Source: Papio anubis (taxonomy: Eukaryota > Chordata > Mammalia > Primates > Cercopithecidae). Taken from it: 64,000 bases of DNA. The position numbers and the translations under genes were made by a program. The stretch is from positions 168,872,037 to 168,936,036 of the forward strand of contig NC_044979.1 of assembly GCF_008728515.1 (NCBI RefSeq), read 5' to 3'. The notes beneath the pieces are model-generated. The model did not search any database. It saw only the letters and a program-made list of their open reading frames with translations, and was not told the origin of the DNA. This document shows positions 42,700 to 54,195 of this stretch, piece by piece. Position 1 is the first letter of the stretch, and each line of letters starts with the position of its first letter.

Positions 42700-43138
42700 A
42701 TGTGAAAGGAAAATAAAATCTTGGGACTCCAAGTCACTCTGCCAAAAGAAAAAAATTAAGCTGAAAGCTGAGTCGTGCAAGAAGCTGCCTTTCCTTTTGT
42801 TCCTAAGCAGCGAGCTACAGGTAAAAGTAAGTATCCTGGGGGGATATTTAACCTACTCTGTGTTCACCTTATCTTCTGTCAAGTGCTGATTTTCTGAACA
42901 TCCAAGGAATAAATAATTGACTATTCCCCTACCTGCTCCTTTTCTCTTGCACAACTTGTGGATTCAATAATGTGACCATACCCTCCTTCTTTCTGCTCCA
43001 GCCTGTTTTTTCCCTTATACTGAAGCCCTCAAAATCATCTTTGGAGAAAGGCACAGACCTGTCTCCTGGGCATTGTCCTTAACCTTGGCAAGATAAACTT
43101 CCCAATTGAGAACTGTCTCAGATACTTTTCAGTTTACA
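42700..43138 (+). repeat. ERV LTR, sense, same family as 2822-3690
   Basis: GGAAAATAAAATCTTGGGAC near the start, and CCTTAACCTTGGCAAGATAA to CAGTTTACA at the end. The end matches the reverse complement of 2822-2890. Confidence 0.65.
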
Positions 43139-43157
43139 ATCAACAGTAGCTAACATT

Positions 43158-43472
43158 GACTGGGCATGGTGGCTCACTCCTGTAATCTCAACACTTTGGG
43201 AGACCGAGGCAGGTGGATTGCTTGAGCCCAGGAGTTTGAGACCAGACTGGGCAACATGGTAAAAAACCCTCTCTACAAAAAATACAAAAAAGTAGCTGGG
43301 CGTGGTGGTGCACACCTGAGTCCCAGCTACTCAGGAGGCTGAGGTGGGAGGATCACTTGAGCTCACGAGGTGCAGGATGCAGTGAGCCAAGATTGAGCCA
43401 CTGCATTCCAGCCTGAGTGACAGATTGAGACCCTGTCTCAAAAAAGAGAAAAGAAAAGAAAAAACCCAGCCG
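43158..43472 (+). repeat. Alu with target duplication
   Basis: GCTAACATT at 43149-43157 and 43473-43481. Confidence 0.93.
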
Positions 43473-43552
43473 CTAACATTATAAAAATAGAAACTGCCAA
43501 ACATTATACATCTCCTGATGGGCAGATCAGGAGTAGTCTTGAATAAACCCAC

Positions 43553-44022
43553 TGTTAGGAATGATAAATTCCTCTTCAAAGGGTTTAATTGTGTAAAGTT
43601 CTTGTTCTTTGTTCAGAAGCCCAACCTCCTTGTACTCTCTTGTTTCTAGGCTGCAAACAACTCTCCCACTCTGGTTGCACCCTGACATGCCCAGACATGT
43701 CCAGACATGCCTTGTACTCTAACAGACAAACTATCCCTACCCCCTCCTTCTCTTAGCTGCACGTTTACCATATTTAGAGAAAGTTTAAGTCTTATCCAAT
43801 TGGGTTAGTTTAGATCGTGCGGTCCAACTCTAACCAATGGGGAAAGGACACAGGAACAGAAGCTGCGTGAGGGGTAAAAACCCTTCTCTCGTTTGTTCGG
43901 TGTGCTCTTGCGAGTGGGCGGACACAGGCAGCACCCTTCTGCAGAAGTAAATGTGCCTTGCTGAGAAACTTTCTGTCTAAGTGCTGGTTTTTCTTTGTGG
44001 CACTGAGCACTTGTTTCTAACA
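43553..44022 (+). repeat. Solo ERV1-type LTR, 470 bp
   Basis: Starts TGTTAGGAATG and ends TTTCTAACA, giving TG...CA ends with short inverted repeats. The flanks CCAC and CCAT suggest a 4-bp target duplication. An AGTAAATGTG poly(A)-like motif lies near the end. Family not named. Confidence 0.75.
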
Positions 44023-44192
44023 CCATACTGACCTGGCCTTAGATTGAATTGCCAACTTATAGAAAATACAGGGGACAAAGAAACAGGTTACATGACACTG
44101 GACCGATGCTAACTCCAGACTGTGAGCAAGTCTCTATGACAAAAGATCCAGTTTCATTGACAAATAAATTGCAAGGAAAAAGAGGGAGAGCT

Positions 44193-44247
44193 TCTCTCTT
44201 TTCTTTTCTTTTCTTTTTTCTCTTCTCTTCTTTTCTCTTTTCTTTTT
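44193..44247. repeat. (TTTTC)n pyrimidine-rich tract
   Basis: Tail of the adjoining antisense Alu. Confidence 0.92.
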
Positions 44248-44529
44248 TGGGACAGAGTTTCACTCTGTCACCCAGGCTGGAGTGCAGTGGCACAGTCTCA
44301 GCTCACTGCAATCTCTGCCTCTCAGGTTCAAGCGATTCTCCTGCCTCAGCCTCGCGAGTAGCTGGGATTACAGGTGCCTGCCACCACACCTAACTAATTT
44401 TTGTATTTTAGTAGAGACTGGGTTTGCCATGTTGGCCAGCCTAGTCTTGAACTCCTGACCTCAGGTGATCCTCCCACTTCAGCCTCCCAAAGTGTTTGGA
44501 TTACAGGCATGAGCCACCACACCCAGCCA
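44248..44529 (-). repeat. Alu, antisense
   Basis: Full length. Confidence 0.95.
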
Positions 44530-44547
44530 AGCTTATCTATGTTCAAT

Positions 44548-44573
44548 TGTGTGTGTGTGTGTGTGTGTGTGTG
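44548..44573. repeat. (GT)n microsatellite
   Basis: 13 GT units. Confidence 0.95.
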
Positions 44574-44624
44574 CATGTGACAGAGAAAGAGAGAGGAAAT
44601 TACATTTATGAGATGGATAGTGGC

Positions 44625-45130
44625 AAGAGGCAGGCAAATGCCTAGGGGGATGGCAGCGGGTCCCTGGTGAAACCCCACTGCTAAGCCGAAGACAGTTTAA
44701 AGCCTGACAGTCAAGCTACAAGTCAAATCCACGGACTGGATTGAGAACCTGTCTTCCCATTTGGTGCACTTTCCTCTGATTGATCCCCACCCTTCACCTG
44801 TTTTATATATACCTCCTAATTGGTTTTCTACACTATCATGCCTTCCTTTGAGTGGTGTCTTTGCTTTAGCGTTTTTTGCATACTCACAAACCAATCAGCA
44901 TGTACTCCCCTATTCTGAGCCCATAAAGGCCCCAGGACTCAGCCACACTGGGAGAGAGAAACCACCTGACTGTGGGGGTCAGGGACCAGCCCCACGTCCA
45001 CTCTCCACTGAGAGCTGTTCTGCTCAATAAAATTCTTCTCTGCCCATCCTCCCCCTTCGAATTGGCAGCGTATCCTCATTCTTCTTGGACAAGAGCTTGG
45101 GAACTGGGTACAAGCCATAACGCAGGTGGG
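44625..45130 (+). repeat. ERV1-type LTR, sense
   Basis: Has CCAATCAGCATG, a CCCATAAAGGCC TATA-like box, GAGAGCTGTTCTGCTCAATAAA and then AACTGGGTACAAGCCATAAC. This order is typical of primate ERV1 LTR promoter and poly(A) regions. Exact edges and family are uncertain. Confidence 0.7.
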
Positions 45131-45290
45131 GCCGAGTGGTCAGGATGTCTCCAGGAGTAGGCCTGGGGCTGAGCAAAGCCCAGGCGAGGTAGGGGGTGGG
45201 GGTGTGTGTCCCCAGTCATGGAGGTCCCTGGTTGGCAAAGTGGTAGAGAAAAATCCTGTGTCAAGACAATTAAAACTTTTAACACCAACA

Positions 45291-45583
45291 ATTTTTTGTT
45301 TTGATATGGAGTCTGACTCTGTTGCCCAGGCTGGAGTGCAAGGGTGCAATTTCAGCCCACTGCAACCTTCACCTCCTGGGTTCAAGGGATTCTCCTGCCT
45401 CAGCCTCCAGAGTAGCTGGGACTACAGGTGCACACCACCACACCTGGCTAATTTTGTATTTTTAGTAAAGATGGGGTTTTGTCATGCTGGCCTGGCTGGT
45501 CTTGAACTCCTGACCTCAGGTGATTCACCCACCTCAGTCTCCCAGAGTGCTGGGATTACAGGCATGAGCCACCACACCCAGCT
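45291..45583 (-). repeat. Alu, antisense
   Basis: Full length. Confidence 0.95.
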
Positions 45584-45714
45584 AAATTTTTTTGTTTTAT
45601 TTTGTTACATAGATGAGGGCTTCCTATGTTGCCCAGGCTAGTCTCGAACACCTGACCTCCCCTCATTATGTGATTATGTGCTAGGACAACAGTCCTGAGC
45701 CACTGCACATCCCA
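45584..45714 (-). repeat. Diverged Alu-arm fragment, antisense
   Basis: CTATGTTGCCCAGGCTAGTCTCGAA to CTGAGCCACTGCACATCCC. Confidence 0.65.
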
Positions 45715-46269
45715 CAATTTTTTGTAACATGAATTACTAACTTATTTTGTGCCAGGTAATAATATTATGGTATCTTGTGCTTTAAATAAGATGCATCTGA
45801 AATGTTTGTAAATGAGGTAAGATGGTATTTGAAATTTACTTCAAAGGAACACTGGAGGAAGGGTACAGAAATTCAGGGCAGTGCAATGGCTGTAATGCAC
45901 CATGCACAAGGGAAGGCCTTATTCCTCCATCTGCTGAAGCATTGCCAAGAGACAGCCTGACTCTGTCAGTATCTTCAAGAAGCACCTCACTGAGGAGTAC
46001 CAGCCTGTGCTGAGCCCTTCTCTGTGAGAGTCCACATCCAGTGTCTTCTCCATCAGGGCTTGCCCCACTGGGTCAACTCCCAGGGCCATCCCCTAGAGCT
46101 CGCTCTTCCCAGCCCTGCTTCCTTCTCTCCCTTGCATAGATTTGATCCTGGGAGCACTCCCTATTCAACTTCCTGCAAGCTAACCTGGATCTCAGAGCCT
46201 GCTCCCAGGGAACTCATCCTGTACAAGTTGAAACAAAACTGGCCGTGAATGGATAATTCTTAAAGTTGA
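45715..46269. other. Unassigned
   Basis: No gene or repeat recognised. Confidence 0.4.
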
Positions 46270-46865
46270 GTGTGGTAGGTAGAATTCAAAGATGGTCCCC
46301 AAGGTCCCTACCTCTGGTGTAAACATGCTGTATCATCCCCAGTACTGTCTGCCAATAGATTTTACACCTGTAACTAGGTTCTATGGCACAGTTGACCTCT
46401 AGCCAGGGAGAGTATTCTGGTGGGCCTGACTCAAATCACATGAGCTCTCCAAAAGTAGAGTTTTCTCTGGCTCCTCCCAGATAGCAATTCAAAGCACAGG
46501 GATTCAACAGGCCTCTGATGGCTTTAGGATGGAGGGAGCCACAGTGCATGGGATGCAAGTGACTGGTAGCAGCTGGGGCATACACTGTGGGCAGTCAGCA
46601 TGGAAACAGGGTCCTAGGTCCTACAGCTGCAAGGAATGGAATTCTGCCAACAGGAGCAGACTTCAAGGAGAATTCTCCCCGACAGAGCCTTCAAATGAGA
46701 ACACAGCCCAGCCAACACCTTGACTTCAACTTTACAATATGCTGAGCAGAGAGCCTAGCCATGCTGGACTTCTGACTGCAGGGTGTGAGCTAGTCCATGG
46801 ATATTGTTCTAAGCTGTTAAGTTTGCAGGAATTTGTTGCACAGCAACAGAAACCTAATATACTAG
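46270..46865 (+). repeat. MLT1-type (ERVL-MaLR) LTR
   Basis: GTAGAATTCAAAGATGGTCC at the start, GCCAACACCTTGACTTCAAC in the middle, and AAGCTGTTAAGTTTGCAGG then AACAGAAACCTAATATA at the end. Confidence 0.85.
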
Positions 46866-47420
46866 GCGACAGGCACAGGGAGGTTCATAACCCTAGTCTC
46901 TCTATTTTTGTACAAGTTTGAAATTTTCCATAGTGAAGAAAACCAAAATATTTCACCCCTAAATATATTTCCTTGACATAGTTCAAGATGGCAATTCAGA
47001 AAGGCTAGAAATACAAGAGTAACTAAAACGCTTTCTTTTGTCAGTGAGATTTGCATCTGTCGAGAAAATCTGCACTGATGCAACCAGGCTTCCTCTCAGG
47101 CCCTCCCTTGTCCTATCCAGGAAAGATTAACTGAGAGTCAGATGTCTTTAAAGGTCCAAAAACCATTCATCATCTATTCTCTCTGAGTGCTGCTATCTGT
47201 GAAGTTTCATCTATCTAACAAGACCACCTTTGCTAACCAGACCTCATCTTCTCCCCCTCTCATACCTGTTTTGCCATGATTCAAGTCCCCATTCTGTCTG
47301 TATACTCAGGAAGGCATGGAAGCTACTGAGCCCCACTGGGGAGTTGGAGTCTTCACTCTGGGGTTCTGCTGTGTGCACGTTAATACATTTGAATGCCTTC
47401 TATCCTTTTAATATGCCCTC
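46866..47420. other. Unassigned
   Basis: No gene or repeat recognised. Confidence 0.4.
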
Positions 47421-47725
47421 TTTTTTTTTTTTTTCTTTTTTCTGAGATGGAGTCTCACTCTGTTGCCCAGGCTGGAGTGCAGTGGCATGATCTCGGCTCA
47501 CTGCAGCCCCCATTTCCCGGGTTCAAGTGATTCTCCTGCCTCAGCCTCCCAAGTAGCTGGGATTATAGGCATGCCCCACCACACCTGGCTAACTTTTGTA
47601 TTTTTAGTAGAGACAGGGTTTCACCACGTTGGTCAGGCTGGTCTCAAACTCCTGGGCTCAAGCGATCCACCCACCTCAGCCTCCCAAAGTGCTGGGATTA
47701 TAAGTGTGAGCCACCAGGCCCAGCC
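47421..47725 (-). repeat. Alu, antisense
   Basis: Full length. Confidence 0.95.
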
Positions 47726-48309
47726 TTAATCAGCCTTTTGTCCATTGATTTTTCAGCAAAACTTCAGAGGGTGAAAAGGAAGTTTTCCCTTGGTCCCCAT
47801 AACAGTCATCATAAATGTTTAACATTCTGATTTTCATGTTGCTAATCAATGCTGAGTGATGGGAACTCAGCTGAGTGGCTCATTATACTTCTCTGTAATT
47901 TCAGGAACATATAAAATTTCCCATAATAAAACCTACAAAAATTTGTTTAATGATTGATTGGTCAGCAGGCAATTTGAGTAGTTCCTACTTACATTATTTT
48001 TGTAAGCAAATATTAATGAGTGCCAGCCTTCTTAAAGGGCTTGTCACCCAGTCACTGGAATCATTCTGTTTCTCAACTGAGTTGTTTCTTAGCTTGTGCC
48101 CCAGAGATTTTCACACCCAGGTCATCCTAGTGAGAGTCCGGCGGCGGGGGAGAGAAGAGCATGCTTTTCTTTATGAAGTGAAGGAAGGGTGATTGTGGAA
48201 GGGAAGGTGGAGAAGAATCTCAGAACATGGGCCCTGAAGATGAATTGTAGGCAAAAGCACTTATGGAAGTTGAGAGATTGCAAATTAATTACATGAAAGC
48301 AGTGGTGGC
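47726..48309. other. Unassigned
   Basis: No gene or repeat recognised. Confidence 0.4.
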
Positions 48310-48460
48310 AGTTTTACCCTCAGAGGAATTTCGCATTGTCTGGAGACATTTTTGGTTGTCACAACTGGAGGGTGAGGGTAGGTGCTACCAGCATCTGGTG
48401 GGTACATGCACAGAGCAGTCCCTTTTTCCCCACCCAAGTATCATCTAGCCCAAAACGTCA
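48310..48460 (-). repeat. MER20-like fragment, antisense
   Basis: GTCTGGAGACATTTTTGGTTG and CACAACTGGAGGGTGAGGG are the reverse complement of the motifs seen at 23120-23190. Confidence 0.7.
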
Positions 48461-48550
48461 ACAGTGACCAGGTGGAGAGATTATGCCTTAAACACATCTG
48501 TGTCTGCACTTCTGGAAAATGACCAGGAACCCCTAGGATTGCACATACTC

Positions 48551-48848
48551 TTTTTCTTTTCTTTTTTTTTTTTGAGGCAGAGTCTCACTCTGTCACCCAG
48601 GCTGGAATGCATGGTGCAATCTCAGCTCACTGCAAGCTCTGCCTCCCAGGTTCACACCATTCTCCTGTGTCAGCCTCCCGAGTAGCTGGGACCACAGGTG
48701 CCCACCACCACACCTGGCTAATTTTTATTTTTTTAATTTTTTTAGTAGAGATGGGGTTTCAGCATATTAGCCAGGATGGTCTCAATCTCCTGACCTTGTG
48801 ATCCTCCCAAAGTGCTGGAATTGCAGTCGGGAGCCACCACACCCGGCC
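48551..48848 (-). repeat. Alu, antisense
   Basis: Both arms, with a small deletion before the left-arm end. Confidence 0.94.
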
Positions 48849-49161
48849 GAAGTGTGCATACTCTTGGCTTTGTTGCTTTGAGAGACATATTTCGATTTTT
48901 CTGCTACTAAAAATGATTGCTGCTTCTTGGGGAGGTATGAGTATGTGATGTTGCATTTGTCACTGTAGAGAGGCCAGCAACCCCTAGGTCTGTAGCAAGA
49001 CATTCGTGCCCTCACTTAATGCTGAAGGAGACCATTTGACTGGCTCCAGAGGGCATCGCCCAGGTGCTGTGGGTGTGGTAGGATTGTTTTTGGGGAACCC
49101 TGGGGCCAAGCCTCACCTTGTGGGTGGAGTAAAGATATTGCTCCTAAAAGAAATGAGAATG
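48849..49161. other. Unassigned
   Basis: No gene or repeat recognised. Confidence 0.4.
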
Positions 49162-49459
49162 GGCTGGGCGCGGTGGCTCACACCTGTAATCCCAGCACTT
49201 TGGGAAGCCAAGATGGGCGGATGACGAGGTCAAGAGATTGAGACCATCCTGGCCAACATGGTGAAAACCCGTTTCTACTAAAAATACAAAAATTAGCTGG
49301 ACGTGGTGGCACGCACCTGTAGTCCCAGCTACTTGGGAGCCTGAGGCAGGAGAATTGCTTGAATCTGGGAGGCGGAGGTTGCAGTGAGCCGAGATCACAC
49401 CACTGCACTCCAGCCTGCCAAAAGAGTGAGACTCAGTTAAAAAAAAAAAAAAAAAAAAA
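49162..49459 (+). repeat. Alu
   Basis: Full length, with an A tail. Confidence 0.95.
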
Positions 49460-50238
49460 GTCCTCCTGGGAAGCAATGAACTTCAGGTCGGGAAATGAAG
49501 ACTTGAAGGAACCCGTAACCCCTGATTCAGGGAGGTGCCTCTCCCTCCCTCTGATCTCAAGGCACGTGGGCACCTACCAGGGTGAGAGATTTGCCTGAGG
49601 GCACCGTGATTCTGAAGAGGTTGGCCTGGCTCCTTAGCAGACAGGAGGCCCTTCGAGGCCCTGAGTTCATTCCTGTGGGTTCCAAGCACGGCCCCAGCAT
49701 GGCAGCGTTAACAAGTGACTGCCTGGGTAGGAATTCCCTTCCTTTACCCGTAAACCTTCAGGGAAGTCACATTAAAGCTGTAATCTTGTCACCACTATCT
49801 CTTTGCAAAATGAAGGGAGGAAGTGCCCAGAGTTGACTGAACCAGTAGAGAGAAAAGCAAAAGGCAGGAGGTGCCAGTGTGGTGAGCAGAGCCCTTGGGG
49901 AGTAAACAGCAGGCTCTGCTGCCAGGTGACCAGTTGCTTCGAAACTGGGATAATTCATCTGAAATGATTATTTATGAAGTTCAAGTATATATTCACCCTG
50001 AGCAAGAAGAGTTTATCTGATTTCATTAAAATCATAACTGCATGGAAAACAGTACATGACTTTGTTTTTCTTTTTAAAGAGATAAGTTGGTAAAATAAGG
50101 CATTTCTGTTGCACGTATGTGTTTTCCCCTGAAATTAAACTGGAGTTGTACCCAAAAGCTTCCTTCTGTAACCAGCTCTGTACCAGCTTTGGCTGGTATC
50201 TACTTCCTGTGACTCACATCTTTATGACAATAATCATC
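49460..50238. other. Unassigned
   Basis: No gene or repeat recognised. Confidence 0.4.
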
Positions 50239-50253
50239 AAGAATAAATACATG

Positions 50254-50556
50254 GGCCGGGCGCGGTGGATCACGCCTGTAATCCCAGCACTTTGGGAAGC
50301 CGAGACAGGCGGATCACGAGGTCAGGAGATCGAGACCATCCTGCTAACACGGTGAAACCCCGTCTCTACTAAAAAAAAATACAAAAAACTAGCCGGGCGA
50401 GGTGGCGGGCACCTGTAGTCCCAGCTACTCGGGAGGCTGAGGCAGGAGAATGGTATGAACCTGGGAGGTGGAGCTTGCAGGGAGCCAAGATCGCACCACT
50501 GCACTCCAGTCTGGGCAACAGAGCGAGACTCCATCTCAAAAAAAAAAAAAAAAAAA
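50254..50556 (+). mobile_element. Young AluY with 15-bp target duplication
   Basis: AAGAATAAATACATG at 50239-50253 and 50557-50571 is identical. Carries CTAGCCGGGCGAGGTGG, typical of cercopithecid AluY. Confidence 0.95.
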
Positions 50557-50571
50557 AAGAATAAATACATG

Positions 50572-51139
50572 AACCAAAGCTGGGTCTTCAGTTCTGTTGC
50601 TGTTTGTCACTTTAGGGAAAGGAAGCTGAAAGAAAGAAGACCCAGTGCATTTGTTCATCCTACAAACTGTGCACATGTATTGTATACCCTATACGGTGCA
50701 CATCTACTCATTGCCAGGTTCAAGGATCTTTGACTTAGACAAAGTAGAAATTTAGAATGTGTACTGCTTTGGGGACTTTCCTTCAATTGTAAACACTTAT
50801 TACGGAGAAGCATACATTTCTCTGATTCTTTGTTGGCCTTTTGGCTTCTTGACCTACTTCCTCAAATGTATAGTGGTTTCTATATTAAATTTTCCCCTTG
50901 ACTAAGCAAAGCATGTAGTGTCTAGTTACACTTCCTCTTCAATAGGGAAATGCTTATTTTTTCTATTTGTAGAACTTAAAAGCAAACAGTTCCCATAGGA
51001 AAAAAATTACTTAGTTCACCCTCCTCGAGTGTGGAAATAGATGATTCCAAATTATTATCAAGTATTTCTTTTGGAGGTTGTACAAAGTTCAGATTTGCAA
51101 TTAGGCGCAAAACAATATCTTGCAGGGAAAGGGACTCCA
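50572..51139. other. Unassigned
   Basis: No gene or repeat recognised. Confidence 0.4.
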
Positions 51140-51260
51140 GGGTACAGTAACCCAGTTTGAATCCCAACCCTGCCACCTACTGACCGTGTGACTTTGGGCA
51201 AATAACTTTATGTCTCTGTACCTAAAACCCCAAGAAGTGCTTGGTGAGTATTATATAATA
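51140..51260 (-). repeat. MIR, antisense
   Basis: TTTGAATCCCAACCCTGCCACC, GTGTGACTTTGGGCAAATAA and the order of both match reverse-complement MIR. Confidence 0.8.
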
Positions 51261-51409
51261 ATTAGAGTAATAAACATAAAATTGCCATGCTCATGCTCAC
51301 ATCGGTGTCACGGGGACGTTGTAAAGAGAAGTGATGATGAGCATACAGCTTCTAGCAAGTTCATAGTTGCAGTATTATCTAGATAACAGGTCATGTGCTT
51401 CAGTCATAT

Positions 51410-51542
51410 ATTTTTTTTTTTCCATAGAGACAGGTTCTTGCTATGTTGCCCAGATTGGTCTTGAACTCCCGGGCTCAAGCAATCCTCCTGTCTCAGCTTC
51501 CCAAAGTGCTGGGATTACAGGCATGAGCCACTGCACTCAACC
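51410..51542 (-). repeat. Alu arm, antisense
   Basis: Poly-T then AGAGACAGGTTCTTGC to GAGCCACTGCACTCAACC. Confidence 0.88.
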
Positions 51543-52064
51543 AAGACACATTTTCTTTCACACATACACAAAAGTCTTCCATTATAAAATGGGAGGTACT
51601 GATGCTGATTTCAAACTAAATCAAACAGTCCCACTCTTCAGTCTTTTCCCATCAACATAAGTAGCTGCTCCTTTCTTCCAGTTGCTAACATCAAAAACCT
51701 TATGCCACGCCTGACTCCTGCCTGTCTTATGACCCGAGTTCTATCTGTCAGGAAATTGCACCCATGCTACCAAAATACCTCCAATCTGACCACTTTTACC
51801 ACCTCCACTGCTACTACCCTGGTCCAAGCCACCATTCAGAAAAATTAGGACACATCTAAAGAACACCTTCACAGAAACATCTAGAATAATGTCTGACCGA
51901 ATGCCTGGGTACCGTAACCTAGTCAAATTGACACATAACATTAACTATCACATGATGTTCAGTAAATGATCAAATAGTTGATCCATTAAAATAAGAGTTC
52001 AAATGGCTTAGTTTAAGCTAGTGTCATTGAAAGAAAAAAACACACCATTTAAAAAATATATTCA
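51543..52064. other. Unassigned
   Basis: No gene or repeat recognised. Confidence 0.4.
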
Positions 52065-52318
52065 GGCTGGGCGTGGTGGCTCACGCTTGTAATCCCAACA
52101 CTTTGAGAGGCTGAGGTGAGTGGATCACCTGAGGTCAGGAGTTTGAAACCAGCCTGGCCAACATGGTGAAACCGTCTGTACTGAAAATACAAAAATTAGG
52201 GAGGCTGAGGAAGGAGAATCGCTTAAACCCCAGGAGGCAGAGGTTGCAGTGAGCTGAGATCGTGCCACTGCACTCCAGTCTGGGAAACAGAGCACTACTC
52301 CATCAAAAAAAAAAAAAA
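52065..52318 (+). repeat. Internally deleted Alu
   Basis: The segment from the AAAATTAG linker to GGAGGCTGAGG is shortened by about 45 bp. Confidence 0.93.
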
Positions 52319-52737
52319 GTTCAAATTTTAGGGTTTTTAAAATAGACATATTTTTTCTCTAATGCTAATTGTATTTAAGGTGTTTTTGAAAAGTTAAACA
52401 AAAATTTTTCTAAAATTGGATTGTGGTAGTATTTCTATAACTCTGTGAAGTTAATAAGAATTATTGATGTATACACTTAAGATGGATGAGTTTGTGGCAG
52501 GTAAATTATATCGAGATAAGGCTTTTTTTTTTAATTGGGCAACAAATGAGCTGTTAATTATGTAAAAACATTCTATTTTAAGAAGAACATTTAAACAGAA
52601 AATTCCAGGACTGAGACAAAACTACACTTGATAGTATGCAATTATAAGTAGGATAAAATCAGGAAGCACTTGAAAAATAGTATTACAGACAAAATCCTGA
52701 GTAGACACAAGAAAATAATCTTTTAAAAATAATGTTT
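52319..52737. other. Unassigned, AT-rich
   Basis: No gene or repeat recognised. Confidence 0.4.
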
Positions 52738-53036
52738 GGCCGAGTGCGGTGGCTCACACCTGTAATCCCAAGTCTTTGGGAGGCCGAGGCGTGTGGATCA
52801 CCTGAGGTCAGGAATTCAAGACCAGCCTGTCCAACAAGATGAAATACCAGCTCTCCTAAAATTACAAAAATTAGCCAGGCATGGTGGCACGTGCTGGTAA
52901 TTCCAGCTATTTGGGAGGCTGAGGCAGGAGAATGGCTTGAACCCAGAAGGTGGAGGATACAGTGAACCGAGATTGTGCCACTGCAATCCAGCCTGGGTGA
53001 CAGAGCGAGACTCTGTCTCAAAACAATAATAATAAT
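52738..53036 (+). repeat. Alu
   Basis: Full length with an AATAAT-rich tail. Confidence 0.94.
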
Positions 53037-53393
53037 TAATGATTTTTTAAAGGGTAATAAGTTTTTTTCTTATGAATTTGAATGACACTGAAAATATTAA
53101 CTGCTTTTGAAAAGAAAGGGCTAAAATGCACCCTTTGGATTTAGCCACAAAGAAGCCACTGGTGCCGTGACAGTGACACTGTCCCTTCATGTTCAGCGGC
53201 ATCCGCACTGGGCTTCCGGAGACAGCTGGAGGAGGGAGCTTCCTTCCCGCCTTGTCTTCCTCCAGGCCCACTCACCCTGCGTAGGGAACAAACAAAACCT
53301 TCCAGAGGTGGGCTTTGCTCACCTCTGGGTCCCTCATTTTCTCCCACCAAACACACTGTGCTCAGCCTGCCCTTTTCTTTCTTTACTCTCCTT
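53037..53393. other. Unassigned
   Basis: No gene or repeat recognised. Confidence 0.4.
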
Positions 53394-53702
53394 CTTTTTT
53401 TTTTGAGACGGAGTCTTGCACTCTCGCCCAGGCTGGAGTGCAGTGGCGCAATCTCGGTTCACTGCAACCTCGGTTCACTGCAACCTCCACTCCCGGGTTC
53501 ATGCCATTCTCCTGCCTCAGCCTCCCGAGTAGCTGGGACTACAGGCACCCACCACCACGCCCAGCTAATTTTTTGTATTTTTAGTAGAGACGGGGTTTCA
53601 CCGTGTTAGCCAGGATGGTCTCGAACTCCCGGACTCAGGTGATCTGCCCGCCTCGGCCTCCCACAGTGCTGGGATTACAGGTGTGAGCCACTGCACCCAG
53701 CC
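53394..53702 (-). repeat. Alu, antisense, with 16-bp tandem duplication
   Basis: CGGTTCACTGCAACCT occurs twice in tandem near 53455-53487. Confidence 0.95.
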
Positions 53703-53857
53703 TTTTTTTAAATATATACTTCAAGTTCTAGGGTACATGTGCACAACGTGCAGGTTTGTTACATATGTATACATGTGCCATGTTGGTGTGCTGCACCCAT
53801 TAACTCGTCATTTACATTAGGTATATCTCCTAATGCTATCCCTCCCCCGTCCCCCCA
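53703..53857 (-). repeat. 5'-truncated L1PA-type LINE-1 3' end, antisense
   Basis: Poly-T then CTTCAAGTTCTAGGGTACATG, TGCAGGTTTGTTACATATG and CATTAGGTATATCTCCTAATG, the reverse complement of the young primate LINE-1 3' UTR. Confidence 0.92.
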
Positions 53858-53870
53858 TACTCTCCTTTCT

Positions 53871-54182
53871 TTTTTTTTTTTTTTTTTTTTTTTTTGAGAC
53901 GGAGTCTCGCTCTGTTGCCCAGGCTGGAGTGCAGTGGCCGGATCTCAGCTCACTGCAAGCTCCGCCTCCCGGGTTTACGCCATTCTCCTGCCTCAGCCTC
54001 CCGAGGAGCTGGGACAACAGGCGCCCGCCACCTCGCCCGGCTAGTTTTTTTAATGTTTTTTAGTAGAGACGGGGTTTCACCGTGTTAGGCAGGATGGTCT
54101 CGATCTCCTGACCTTGTGATCCACCCGTCTCGGCCTCCCAAAGTGCTGGGATTACAGACTTGAGCCACCGCGCCCGCCCCCG
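53871..54182 (-). mobile_element. AluYRa-type Alu, antisense, with 13-bp target duplication
   Basis: TACTCTCCTTTCT at 53858-53870 and 54183-54195 is identical. Carries GTGGCCGGATCTC and CACCTCGCCCGGCTAG, the cercopithecid variants. Inserted at the truncated LINE-1. Confidence 0.94.
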
Positions 54183-54195
54183 TACTCTCCTTTCT

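Noticed and set aside
45126..45641. 171-codon open frame on +
   Set aside because: Joins the edge of an LTR to an antisense Alu. No family signal.
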